A stretch of 64,000 nt of DNA, from positions 35,508,061-35,572,060 of the forward strand of contig NW_019211454.1 of NCBI RefSeq assembly GCF_002443255.2. Direction: 5' to 3'. Made by a program: the position numbers and the translations under genes. Positions within the stretch are counted from its first letter, which is position 1. The number at the start of each line of letters is the position of its first letter. Positions 24,285 to 34,842 of this stretch are shown piece by piece. Source of the DNA: Varroa destructor. Taxonomy: Eukaryota; Arthropoda; Arachnida; Mesostigmata; Varroidae. A model generated the notes under the pieces. The model saw only the letters and a list, made by a program, of their open reading frames with translations, was not told the origin of the DNA and made no database searches.

Positions 24285-25429
24285 CTGCAAAAACACACAT
24301 ATAAATACAATCGAAGAGACTGACCCTCTATCAATGGAAAAATTACACGTGGCCCACTTCACTGCGTCGTCTAGTTGAAGGGCTTGCAATGGGCGACATT
24401 TCGTGTCTGACGAATATTTGCACCTTTGTTAAAGCCGCTGCCTTCTCGCACAGGACTGCTAAAGATGTCAAAAGAATGTCGTACGTGTTAGTGTATAGGA
24501 TTTTATTTATCCCGAACTAAAATCGATGACGGCTGTCACAGAGGTATGAAAAGGAAAAAGATGACATAGAGGTAGGGAAGTAATCTGGAGAAACTAAACT
24601 GACCGCGAGGCATGACCGGGTGACCTTCAATTAAACCTGCATCCACTCACTTTCAGTAGAACTTGTTTTCCAGACACAATATTCTGCGGTCTATACAAAC
24701 ATATACTGCAATGTTAGAATCCTCTAACTAGAAAATGAAGCATCTACGATTCTCTCAGGTAAAACATTGAATAGCGTGATTTGGGTCGGTACTATGTGTT
24801 AGTCACACGAATACTATAAAATGGTCATGCAATGAAAATAAGTTCAGTACGTACTGCAAGTTCGATTGCGGTACTCAAGCGGTCAGCGCAGTGAAAACAT
24901 ACACATATACTAGTGTAAATCGCTTAACAAAAATAGAGTATAGAGCGAAATAAACAGGCTGTATCTAGTGTGTAGTGGTATATCTGGTAAAAGCGGCAAT
25001 CGAGTACATTTCGTAATAGACGCAATTACTAAGCGGTATGCTGGTGACCATCATCACTCAGCCTGTTTCGGGTTAGTCGATAACAGAAGGAATCGATTTC
25101 TGAGATACGTGTTGTTTACACTTCCGATATGGCTGGCTCCTGTGTAATCCAGATAATCTGTACAAAAGCTAGCTTACAGTTATAAGAAAAGTAACTGTTC
25201 CAAAGTGACCGACACACCGAGAACATGTCTATAAGCAGGAAGTCATAATTTCCCATAGGTCAACGAAGGTACAGTGTGAAGTTCGTAGCTAATTGCTTAA
25301 AAACATGCAGTATAAAGTACACATAGGGAAAATAACATCGAAATTAGGTGAACGCATCGAAGCTGCCATAGAAAATGGACGCCTTCACTCGTGAAAAACC
25401 TGAATATTGAATGAGAGTGAATATACACA

Positions 25430-26416
25430 CGTACGTTGCCTTTCTGTATGTGCGCACGCCTGTTCCGTGTCAAATTATTTGTTGCAAGCAATGCGTTACG
25501 CACAATTCGGCGAAGGTCGTAAATCGAGCACGAGAAACGTTCCCGGAGCTTTGCGTATGTATATGAGGGGATCACTAGATGCCAGTCGGCAAGAACCTGG
25601 GGCATGCTAGGGTAAGCTTCGAGTAGGGGATCGGACGGAGACGGAGTTAGTGAAGCAATTTAATGTTTAGATGGCGCGCAGGAAATATTCAATCTTGTTT
25701 GTTGTACTGAAGCTGAATGTTCTGTCTGATCCGGATACCGAATAGATATTTGTCTATCTGGACAAGTGCCATAATTTATAGGCAATTTTGAAGAACTTTA
25801 ACGTTCCTTCGTAGTGCAGGAAAAGCATGCTTTTTGAAAGTTGAACTTTATTTTCTAGTACAGAACGTGCATGTTCTATACAATATGTTTTATAGATACA
25901 GTAACGTTTTGAAGCATCCGAAATGTCTGCGTGCTGTGTTATTTGTTTGCCACTTCTAAGCACATCATTGTCAATATCTATAAACAATCTCCGCGAAATA
26001 TATGTAAAAATGTAGCAGACTTCGGCACTTTGTTTTTGAGGGACGGCCCATCGTTGTTCCTCTTCTCGTAAGGAACGGTTTGCGTTGCAGAGTGACTGGG
26101 TGGCTATGTAAGCAAAGGACAAAGTAGACGTGGATGGGAGGAACTTCCAAAACAGGAAATTAAAGACCCTCCAGCGTATGCAAGCCAAAATATACCCCTG
26201 TGGCAACTAAGGACGTCTAGGGATACACGCAGTGCGTCTAAAGTTTGAAGTTTTATATCCACTACTGTAATCTAGAATTGCTTTAGACAGCTGGCTCTCA
26301 ACTCGAAACAATGTAACTGCTACGTCTAATTTCGAACCTGGACCACTTTGTATCTGCTCAATTTTAATAGGCAGACATGTTGTTACTACGGCATCACGAA
26401 GACGCTGTGCGTCCAT
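25430..26416 (-). mobile_element. LINE reverse transcriptase relic (CR1/jockey-like)
   Basis: The minus-strand frame from 26416 down to 25754 is about 221 codons with a single TAG (26209-26207). Directly after the stop it reads LPQGYILACIRWRVFNF-L, matching the VPQGS(I/V)LGP..F.(I/L) motif of LINE reverse transcriptases. LPS...LSFAYIA follows where the family has DLP......FADD, so the catalytic Asp pair is lost. Farther on, Q-R-W and Q-K-x-S-A-E-V-x-Y-I-F fit W......N..K+....F. Downstream in another frame, at about 25530-25435, Y-D-L-R-R-I ... N-L-T-R-N-R-R-A-H-I-Q-K fits Y..RL..L....L..RR...D+....K, typical after the RT of CR1/jockey-like LINEs. It is an inactive 5'-truncated copy. No poly-A tail or short 3' repeat was recognised. 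Confidence 0.5.
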
Positions 26417-29194
26417 CCATGAATAAGCTAATCATGCATTCACTGCTAGCAGAATACGAAATACGTCGGGTGCTATTGGTTATAACAGTTAATATGGAAC
26501 TGTGCAAGCTGGACGTACATAGGAAAACAACTACGTTGTTGGAAAGGGCAGCTTAAACTTCAAGGAAATGATTTCAATAAAAAACGTGGTTTTCACGATT
26601 AACCTTTGTGCATACATAATTTACAGAACATTTACTAATTTCATGCTTTACAAAAGATGAGAAGCTTCAGACGAATAAAGGTGAGTTCAAGGTGACACCT
26701 GTAAGTGTGGTAAAAAGCAGTACTTAAATAAAAAGACTATATCAACCCTTAAAGCCATTTGCCGCGCATAAGAGAGGCCGTTATTCTCGCTAGGTTATCG
26801 GGGACAAGATGCTACGATAGACACATTGGACTAGCGTATATATATATACGCTAGTCCACTGATATAAGTATAGATTTGTGCTTCTAAAAACGCAATTATA
26901 TAGTATGAAATTTCGAACTAGGGATTTTTTTATTTCGAGATTGATGTGCCTCTACGAAGACCCTGCCCAAGAATGATACTGCAGCTTAAGACACTGCATG
27001 CCAACTGAGGCACGATATCTCGTGCAGATACCTGTTTCTTGCGGGGAATTATGGATTCTTCAATATAATCATCATTAACCGCAAATACTTTTTCAATTTG
27101 GGACCTAAACCAGACTTTATTAGTCATTTTCGATTAATATTCTGTTTTAAAGCGCAGGTAACTATTTAGTAGTAACTGTGCGTAGTAGATTTTGGGTTGA
27201 CAGCAGGCCAAAACCCCCCAAAAGTACAAGAGATCAAAGCCCCCAAAATGTTTAAATGGAGGCAACAAAGCGGAAAAGGAGTAATCGTTGATGCTTATCT
27301 GGAGGACCCGGTCGGTATTTATATTCTTCTATATCTAAACTGCTTCTTAGTTCCTGTATCGAAATGTATGTTATAGAAGTTCCAGGAACACGTACTATTC
27401 TTCGCTGTGACAACTGTGCTATTTGATTTTACAAAGCATGAGCCTTCCTCATGTACCAAGAGTAGTGGGTAAACGCATACTTACCACGACAAACAGTTCA
27501 ATGAAGTTTACCCAGACTTAAATGCTGCACCCTGTATATATATACTTATTATATACACAAATATTTTGTTTTTTAAATCATATCCTAATTATAGTAGTCA
27601 AATTTACCTGGCTAACTTCAACTTATTGGGATTCCATACGCATAGCAGTCGTTCTAGAAGCTCAAGGGCCAGTTCAGAATATTCACCTATGAAGTTAACT
27701 GTAAAACATTTACAAATCCATTGTCTACATCGACTTCTGGACAAGATATTCTATTTAAACGCTACGCCAACCTTCAAGCATTAAGAGCAGCATGTATGAA
27801 TATTTTCTCTCAAGGAGGTAAATTCCTTTAGATGTTTTTTCATCATGCCCCCGTGGAATATTGCTCTCCACGGTAGCATCAGCCTTTTAAGACTATTGGG
27901 TTGTACTCTTAACCCTATACCATCTATATAACCAGAATTTATTGTTTGTCGAGCCTGTAAAGCAGCAAAATGATGCTCTTCCGATAGCTCTTATAAATAT
28001 GTTGTAGTTAATCTTTATGTTTTATTATTTGTGTTGGTAGACAGTTATTACTACCGAATACATATTACGAAATTTGGCTTGTTTCCCGTCCAATTCGGGT
28101 CTCAACAGGACGCGATCAAGTACAGCTGGTGATAAGACCGGCCCAAACCCTTTTCGATTTCCGACCCTATCCCGATTGAAGCTTGTCACAAATTGATACT
28201 TGTTCGTTGTTTCATCAAAAGAGGAGCAGGTGGCGTATGCTTAAAGCCCTGATGCTTGTCGAAAGGTTCATTAGTGTATCACAAGAGTATAAATGTATAT
28301 ATACTCAATGATGAGTTATTGCATTAAGAACAAACGCGTGGATATACAACATACAGGGATAAGAAAAATGTCATACGGTGCTCTCACGATCGTTCTCCTC
28401 TTTAGCAAAATTGATTTACCTTCTTTTGTCTCTTGTTTTCCTAAGCTGCTTCAGGGACTGTTTAATGCCAAATGGTTTCATCAATATAGACATCTTTTTT
28501 ACTAATAAACATGTGTGGTGCTAGTAAGTACTAAACTTATCACACAAAGTAAAGTGTTTCAAAAGGATGTCAATCAAATACCGCGTATGATTAATATACT
28601 ATGACACAACCGTTGTATGATTTTGTAAGACTTGATCATATCCTTGAATTATCGAAATTTACGGGACTTAAGATGCATTTGATTCCTACAGAATTTGTTA
28701 AAGTACTCCAAGAAGACGTGTTATCGTCGTGTGACAGAGCTCAAATCAGTGACTGTGTTTTTTCAATTAGAGCGCTTCGTCCAAGACGCTGATAAACTCT
28801 TTGAAGCATTTTCTAACTCATATGGATGGTAATTGACGGTGGGCAAAAGTTATTCATAAAGGACGTTTTCGAGACTAATTCCAGTCTATAATCTTCATAA
28901 AAAGAAAACACAGAAAAGCACTTTCATTCATACTACATTTGCCTATCAAGTACGGTTTTATCCTTCGAACACTGCATACAATATTTTGTCACTCTTTATC
29001 GTGTGAGATACACACACTGGCAAGCGATTTGCGCGCGCAAAGCTGATCGGCTCTCTTGAAGGCAAACTTCGAATATGCGTATGTATTTAGGTAAGTGCGA
29101 ATATTTGTGCATTCAAATATGCATGAGTTATACGTGCGCATAAGTGTTTTTGACATGCGCGGTGGGGCCTTTACACGGGAGTTCTGTTTTTCAG
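26417..29194. other. AT-rich stretch, no recognised gene
   Basis: Contains a perfect 32-base palindrome (listed) and a local GC-richer patch at about 28080-28190, which is open for about 62 codons on the plus strand (peptide includes VSRPIRVSTGRDQVQL). I cannot assign it. A GTATGT and a GTAAGT donor lie at 29077 and 29092, just before the exon candidate at 29195. Confidence 0.35.
26827..26858. repeat. Perfect 32-base palindrome
   Basis: The sequence starts tggactagcg and ends cgctagtcca, with a (TA)-rich centre, and equals its own reverse complement over all 32 bases. As single-stranded DNA or RNA it would fold into a fully paired hairpin of up to about 14 pairs. It could be the remnant of a miniature inverted-repeat element or a replication-generated palindrome. 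No longer flanking inverted repeat is visible. Confidence 0.9.
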
Positions 29195-29425
29195 GGATTT
29201 CCGGCACCGACGCTGACCAGGACGATTTTGTCTAGTTTAGATCAGGAGTGCCTATCGCCGCCTGCAGCATGCAGCAATGGCGAATCAAGGAAAGCAAGGC
29301 GTCCTTCTAGTTTTACCACTGTTGAAGGCACTGCTGTCATGACTCCGTGCTGCAACGAAAAGCATATTCTGCAGCAGCTAACCCTTAAATACCATCAGGA
29401 AGCGTTGTCTTCACATAAATCCTAG
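29195..29425 (+). CDS. Candidate terminal exon, product unknown
   Basis: The acceptor is strong (gggagttctgtttttcag, ending at 29194). In phase 0 the sequence is open for 76 codons to a TAG at 29423-29425; the other two phases stop within 8-13 codons. The peptide starts GFPAPTLTRTILSSLDQECL, has a Ser/Arg-rich middle (RKARRPSSFTTVEG) and ends LKYHQEALSSHKS. It is hydrophilic, with no membrane span, and would suit a C-terminal cytoplasmic tail, but I cannot match it to a family. Possible upstream partner: an open stretch ending at a GTATGT donor at 29077, also phase 0, preceded by a weak acceptor. ATTAAA occurs near 29808 and AATAAA near 30520; either could serve for polyadenylation. This is the best single exon candidate in the middle of the window. 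Confidence 0.35.
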   Translation, partial: GFPAPTLTRTILSSLDQECLSPPAACSNGESRKARRPSSFTTVEGTAVMTPCCNEKHILQQLTLKYHQEALSSHKS

Positions 29426-30320
29426 GCGCCCTTGCCCTATCCCCTTTTGCACCGTCGGGCGTTTTGGTTGTATAGCTCAAGCTGCCTTTTTCTCTGTTCT
29501 TCTGCTACGGGCGGACGACTCTAACGAAAAAAGACGAAGTTGAAAAAATGAGTAGAATGAACGGTTGCCCAAAAAAAGAGTAGCTTATTGCCGTAATGTT
29601 CAGGCCGCAACGGCATCGACAGCATAGATATAGACAGTGGCACCGTGGATAACGGAGCAACTATTCAGCCTTGCCACGTCTGGTTTGACTCGTTTCGCTT
29701 CTACCCCCTAAGCCAAAAAGTAAGTGACCGAGCGATCTTGCACTGGCCCCAAGCACCGGGAAGCGCAGCCGCTGCTGCATCCACTGTCGCCCTTCAACGG
29801 AAAAGATATTAAAGTAATGGCAGCAATTCTTTTCGTTCCTCGTTTCCTCATTATCATCGTCTTCGTCTGGCACCTTCTCTTCCTGAGTCCTTTTCCCCTT
29901 GTTCTTCGTTTTGTTCCGGTGTTTGGCATCTTGGTCTCTCTTGAGTCCCTTTCCTCTATTTCTCCGCTCAGTTTTTCAATGTTCGCTTTGAATTTCTTGG
30001 TCCTGCTCCCGCTTTGGCCCTGCCCCATACGCTGTCCATCCGTTCTGCGACAAACAGGCCAGTCTTTCCCTTACAGAGTTCGCTTTTTCTCAAGGATAGG
30101 CACTAACCAAACCCGGACCGAATCGGCTCTGTTTTTGCAAAGTTCCTGGCCCCCTTCCGAGGGTCGCTCCCTTAGGACCGATGGTCGCTTGAAGCGGAAA
30201 ATCCATAATTTTTGATCAATAACTCCCCGTGTCTGCGTCTCTACGGTTGGGTGTTGCTGCGCTATGCAATCCCGAATTACCAACCTGACAGCAGTCAGGG
30301 CCACTAGGTCGATAGTGCAA
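29426..30320. other. GC-richer block, pyrimidine-rich plus strand
   Basis: About 29810-30030 is strongly pyrimidine-rich on the plus strand. The complementary strand therefore encodes Lys/Arg/Glu-rich open frames of about 105 codons in two phases (29661-29983 and 29708-30028), and the plus strand a 163-codon frame (29724-30215). Because opposite strands and several phases are open over the same bases, I read this as composition, not genes. A splice acceptor could end at 29967 on the plus strand. Confidence 0.35.
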
Positions 30321-33111
30321 GAATCATTTTAGTCGTATTAATTGATACCTATTATGTTAAATAGTGTTTCCTCTAACAGCTAGCTAGATAGCGCTAGAAA
30401 GATTAGAAATTTAATCTTCATAAAAAGAGGCAACAAAAATCAGCTTAGCATACCCGACCTCTGATAATGATCCTAACTGGAATAATATCTAACAAAAACA
30501 AACTACTAGAAAAAGGAAAAATAAATACAATCGGCCGGGCTATCGCATAGAGACTCGTGTAAGCCTTCTCGATGGTAACATACCTGTGAGGGTCTTCTAA
30601 CCTTTAACACGATGGTGATGGATATTCAATACATTAAAGAAGAGGAATTTAAGGACTCAACGGAAGTGAAGGTAATTGACCTATGAGATGGAGAAATAGC
30701 ATAATGTTAGCTAAGGCTCGTTCAAATTCACGCTTGGCGTCTACCGCATATACCAAATGCATACATCTTAGTGTGTTGTTCATTTTAGACAACTTGTTTA
30801 ACAATGAATATGCATGTTGAAATATGCAGAAAGCGCATCCTCTTGTTGTAAAATCATCGTTAAACAATTGTATATATATATATATATATATAGATAGGAA
30901 TAAGTTGTTTCTAAGACTGTTACTAAATAAAAGTAAACGTTTAGAGAGCATCTTTTGCGTATGCCGGAAGTACCATTCCTTCGACATAACCACCATTTCT
31001 GAGGTTATATCTTCGATTCGGAAACCTAAACTACTCTCTAGTATTTTTTAAAATGTTCTTTGATATGCCGTATCGTAATGCTCTATCATACTTTAGAAGA
31101 GGTCGCGTACTAAGTGCTAACAATAGACGTAAACTCATCAAAAAATGGTTGAAATATGCTACATGCTAAAAAATGTTTACCCGATAGCAAGTCAAAGGTC
31201 CCAATGAAAATGCAAAAGTTCTAGATGGCCAATAAGTACAAAAGGAAAAAACGGCGCAAATACTCTAACTCGTATGGAGGATATTCTACTTTTCAAAACA
31301 GGTGCTAGTATTTATACTAAAGATTCAGGTATACTGAACCTTTTTTTCCGGCTGTTTTGACGAATTTTTAAACCCTTCAAATCTAACCTTTATTGACAAC
31401 CTTCTTACTTGCTTTTTCGAAATCTTCCTCGGTTTTCTCATTTCGGATAGAATTAAGCTTATCGTCTTAATAGAGGTTTGTTGCGCATGAACATATTGAA
31501 TAATAGGCAATGTTCGCTTTAATTTTGGAAACATACACCGATTTACTGGTTTCTTACAGGAGGAACTAGCCATTTTTTGGTATCAGTATAGAAACTGAGC
31601 GTATTCTGAGAACGACAAGCAGCTTACTCAAATTTATCTAGATTTCAATGTTTTACTTTGTATGTATACGGCTCAACTGTTTCATGCTGCAACTTCAGAA
31701 AATGTTTCTTTTATCTAATTTTTGTCTTATATTGTAATTAGTTCCGGTAAAACTCGACTTCCAAGCTAAATTATCTATTACTTAGAACATCTAATGCTTA
31801 TTACTGATAAAAACGTCACAACTTTTAAGTCACGTCTCCTGCGGTTAAAGCCAACGGAAAGGTCGCTGTAGCTGTTCGATGTCGCGATGATCAACGCAAT
31901 CTGCTTTGCACAGTTTGGATGTACTCAACTGCTCTTCTTATCAAATCATTGTTCATCTTCGCAACGGTTACTTTGGATGAGCAGACCTCCTCATTATAGA
32001 TGATGATGATAATAATAATGTTTAGTATTGTTATTATTATGTTACGGCATATATATATATACATAAAGCATCAAATAAAGTATAACTCCTTAACTTGTAC
32101 TTACTTATAACTAACGGACTAAAAGCGAACACTAAGCTAATGTTATTTTACTAAAGGATGCCAATTTCGTTACTCGGTTCAGAGCAAGCAGGTATCATAT
32201 AAGTCTCGTAATAGATTACCTGCGAAGACCATTCAAATCAGGTGTTGGGAAATTTGCCCTCCAGCACGATGCTCTCAAGATTTACGGAATCTCCGAGGCA
32301 GCTTCATATCCATAGGTATCCATATCTAAGATCGAAAGACCTAAAGCTCAATTTGTAGAACATTTTAGGAAGCTGGTACGGACTCTAATTGGGATCGTAC
32401 TATCTGTGATCTGGAAAGCCAGTAAGCTGAATATAGGCCATTAACTGTTATAGCTTTGCAGTTGCAATCTCGATTGTTAATTTCAGTTTACAATTACCCT
32501 TCCGCATGTTCACTCGAGGGATCAAATAGAACGCACTATTTCTGAGACGCACACGAGTCAAAATTTTGATGAAAAACTAACCCTTGGATATTTTAGTAGT
32601 GAGTAATAGCATAACCACTAGGTGGGCCACTAGTACATTTCAGGCATACATAAAATTGGTCTATTACTAACTTGACGGAACCACTGAGGGAGCTAGCATA
32701 TCAGGTTAATTCGGCCTAAGAAAACGTCTAGTTCAAGTTAACTCAGACATCGTATTTTCGTACCTGTTCTGTCGCAAGCTTGATTACCTCCAAAGAAATT
32801 TCATTGGCCATATTAACGTCACGCATCATTCAGTTAGTTCACGAGATCCTTGAAATTTGCCCCACTCTCCTGATACCCACGATGACAAATCATGTCCAGC
32901 CGTGACTATGTTTTATATGAGCATTTTCGGTGTTATTAGTTGACCTTATACATTGTCGCAATCCCTTTGCACTTTTCGAAAAAAAGAAGTTTCTGGATGT
33001 GCCAGTATCAGGCTTAAGCCTGATTTCACATTGCACCGTAAAATTTCATATGGACCTATAGTAGACGAATGGGCTCCAGTGCAAGACGGGTCAGGCCATA
33101 AAGGGCGTTAA
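30321..33111. other. AT-rich stretch, no recognised gene
   Basis: Contains a TA microsatellite (30871-30892), a GAT/AAT-rich patch at about 31998-32040 and a short TA run at about 32049-32062. I see no gene, RNA or transposon motif here. Confidence 0.4.
30871..30892. repeat. (TA)n microsatellite
   Basis: Eleven TA dinucleotides. Confidence 0.95.
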
Positions 33112-33360
33112 CTAAGTAAACAGCCTGATCGAGAAAGCGATGGGCTAAAGGACAAGCGGAGGAGGGCATTTTTCAATTGCACGTCTTTCTTCTCACCCCT
33201 GTTCTATCGTACAACTCTCAACCGCGTAGAGACATCGACGCCAGACAAAATTGCAAATAAAGTGCCTTCCCATTGTTGGACGAAGCAAAGGGTGGAAGGG
33301 GCAGCAAGCATGCAGGACCTAAAAAACCTGCACAAGGCGGGGCTGAAAAAATGCAAATAG
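33112..33360 (+). mobile_element. Ty3/gypsy reverse transcriptase thumb relic
   Basis: A frame open from after a TAA at 33109 to a TAG at 33358 follows the Ty3/gypsy thumb. Q-P-D-R-E at 33121-33135 (family: PDPEK) is followed, after a deletion, by RAFFNCTSFF (family: RSFLGLT.YY) and then F-Y-R-T-T-L-N. A Pro about 12 residues before W-T (33277) and D-L-K-N-L at 33316-33330 complete the pattern (family: YRRFI....A.PL..L......WT.....AF..LK..L). Beyond the stop, L-L-T-D-K-A near 33441-33458 may be what remains of the RNase H TDAS motif. The YxDD motif should lie upstream and was not seen. A pyrimidine-rich stretch at 33180-33225 resembles a splice acceptor but lies inside the relic. Confidence 0.45.
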
Positions 33361-34598
33361 TATTGTGTAGTTCTGACGTAGTAGTAGTTATGACGTCAAC
33401 AGCGGAAAAAAAATAGTAGGTCAGGCGCCCACTTATTGACGGATAAAGCGTGAGAAATAAGGAGTGGCAAGAGTGGAAGAATTTAAAGAACCTTGTTAAG
33501 CCGGGTTTAGACAAGGTACGGATTTATTGAGCGGGCTAGAGATCATTTGCGGTTTATAAAGCAATAGCTAGGTCGGCCTCTGTAAGTGAGTGCCGGGTTG
33601 CCGGGTTGTCCAGCGGATACCACATCACCTAGAATTAAGCGTTTCCTATTTTTTGTAATTGAGTGAAAGATCGTTGATGATATCCAGTTCAAGTCTAGAT
33701 ATGCTTATTGGTAACTCTGCTTCTTTGATATATTTTATTAATTAAAATCATGGTGCGATTCGATTTCAGTTTAAGATAAAGCACCTATCTTATTGCTATT
33801 AAAAAAACAAACGTTCTAGTAACTAACGTAATTCTACAAATAGTATGGACGTGGACATAACATGTTGGCCTAGGGCGTATTTATGACCTAATACAATCTG
33901 TACTTATCTTCTTTTTTATAGCATAATAGAGTTATCTTGATTTGGGGTCGATTTATTTTGGCGAACATGACTGACCCGGCGTTACAATTTCCGTTCCAGA
34001 ATGTGAGGTTGCTCCTTTGATAACGGATTGATCATTGCTCTTAGCTCGGGAAACTCTGACAACGTACCTATAGTGGCTGGGTCGACGGCGAAGTTGTATC
34101 GCTGTCGCTCGACGTGTGTCGGTAATATGACATCTGTAGTATATCGCTAGCTGTTTTTCCAAAACGACCGTTTTTTGACCGGGCAGTGTAATAGAGCAGC
34201 TATTAAGGGTTATGTGGGGCGATCAATCTGTCACCGATGTCGTTTCCACTATCACAGGCGTCATCAAAACGTTTCTAATGTAGCTTTACCGATTGAAGTG
34301 GCAGCAAAGCATATCTGATGAGCAATGTTTACTCGTCTGCTATATATGAAAATCGTCTCGTACTATCAAGTGAGGCTACCAGCCATGTTGAATTCTATTT
34401 TGTGTCGCTGACGCCAGCGGCGAGATGAGAATGCTGGTGCAAATGTGATCCGCCTCGACTGTTCCACATGCCATGTAGCGAAACGTATTGAAGTTATTGA
34501 CAACCAATCGTATCTTATGTAGAGTGTCGCCATGTTTTGATATCCGACATGTTTGATTTAGCCGACGACAAGCAGTCTTCTACATAGAGACGACATGC

Positions 34599-34621
34599 CC
34601 TGAATGCCGAAGGCATTCAGG
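34599..34621. repeat. Perfect 10-bp stem, 3-base loop hairpin
   Basis: cctgaatgcc, loop gaa, ggcattcagg. Both strands can fold it. There is no T-run after it and no flanking gene on either side, so a terminator or processing role is unsupported. Confidence 0.9.
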
Positions 34622-34715
34622 TCGGAAAGTGCGCTGAATGGATGAAAGGAAGTGGTAGGCATCCTTAAGCAATCTCCTTCCGATTGGATTATGCTGGTAT
34701 CCATCCGATCATACT

Positions 34716-34735
34716 TATATATATATATATATATA
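34716..34735. repeat. (TA)n microsatellite
   Basis: Ten TA dinucleotides. Confidence 0.95.
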
Positions 34736-34818
34736 ATACACCGCACGGAGCGGTTACTAACAAGTTTGTGTGGAGGAGGCTGGTGCTCTGGTTGACTGAG
34801 ACAAAAGACTGCGTATTC

Positions 34819-34842
34819 ATAATAATAATAATAATAATAGTA
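34819..34842. repeat. (AAT)n microsatellite
   Basis: About seven AAT trinucleotides ending in TAG/TAG variants. On the minus strand it yields a poly-Tyr reading in an otherwise meaningless frame. Confidence 0.9.
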
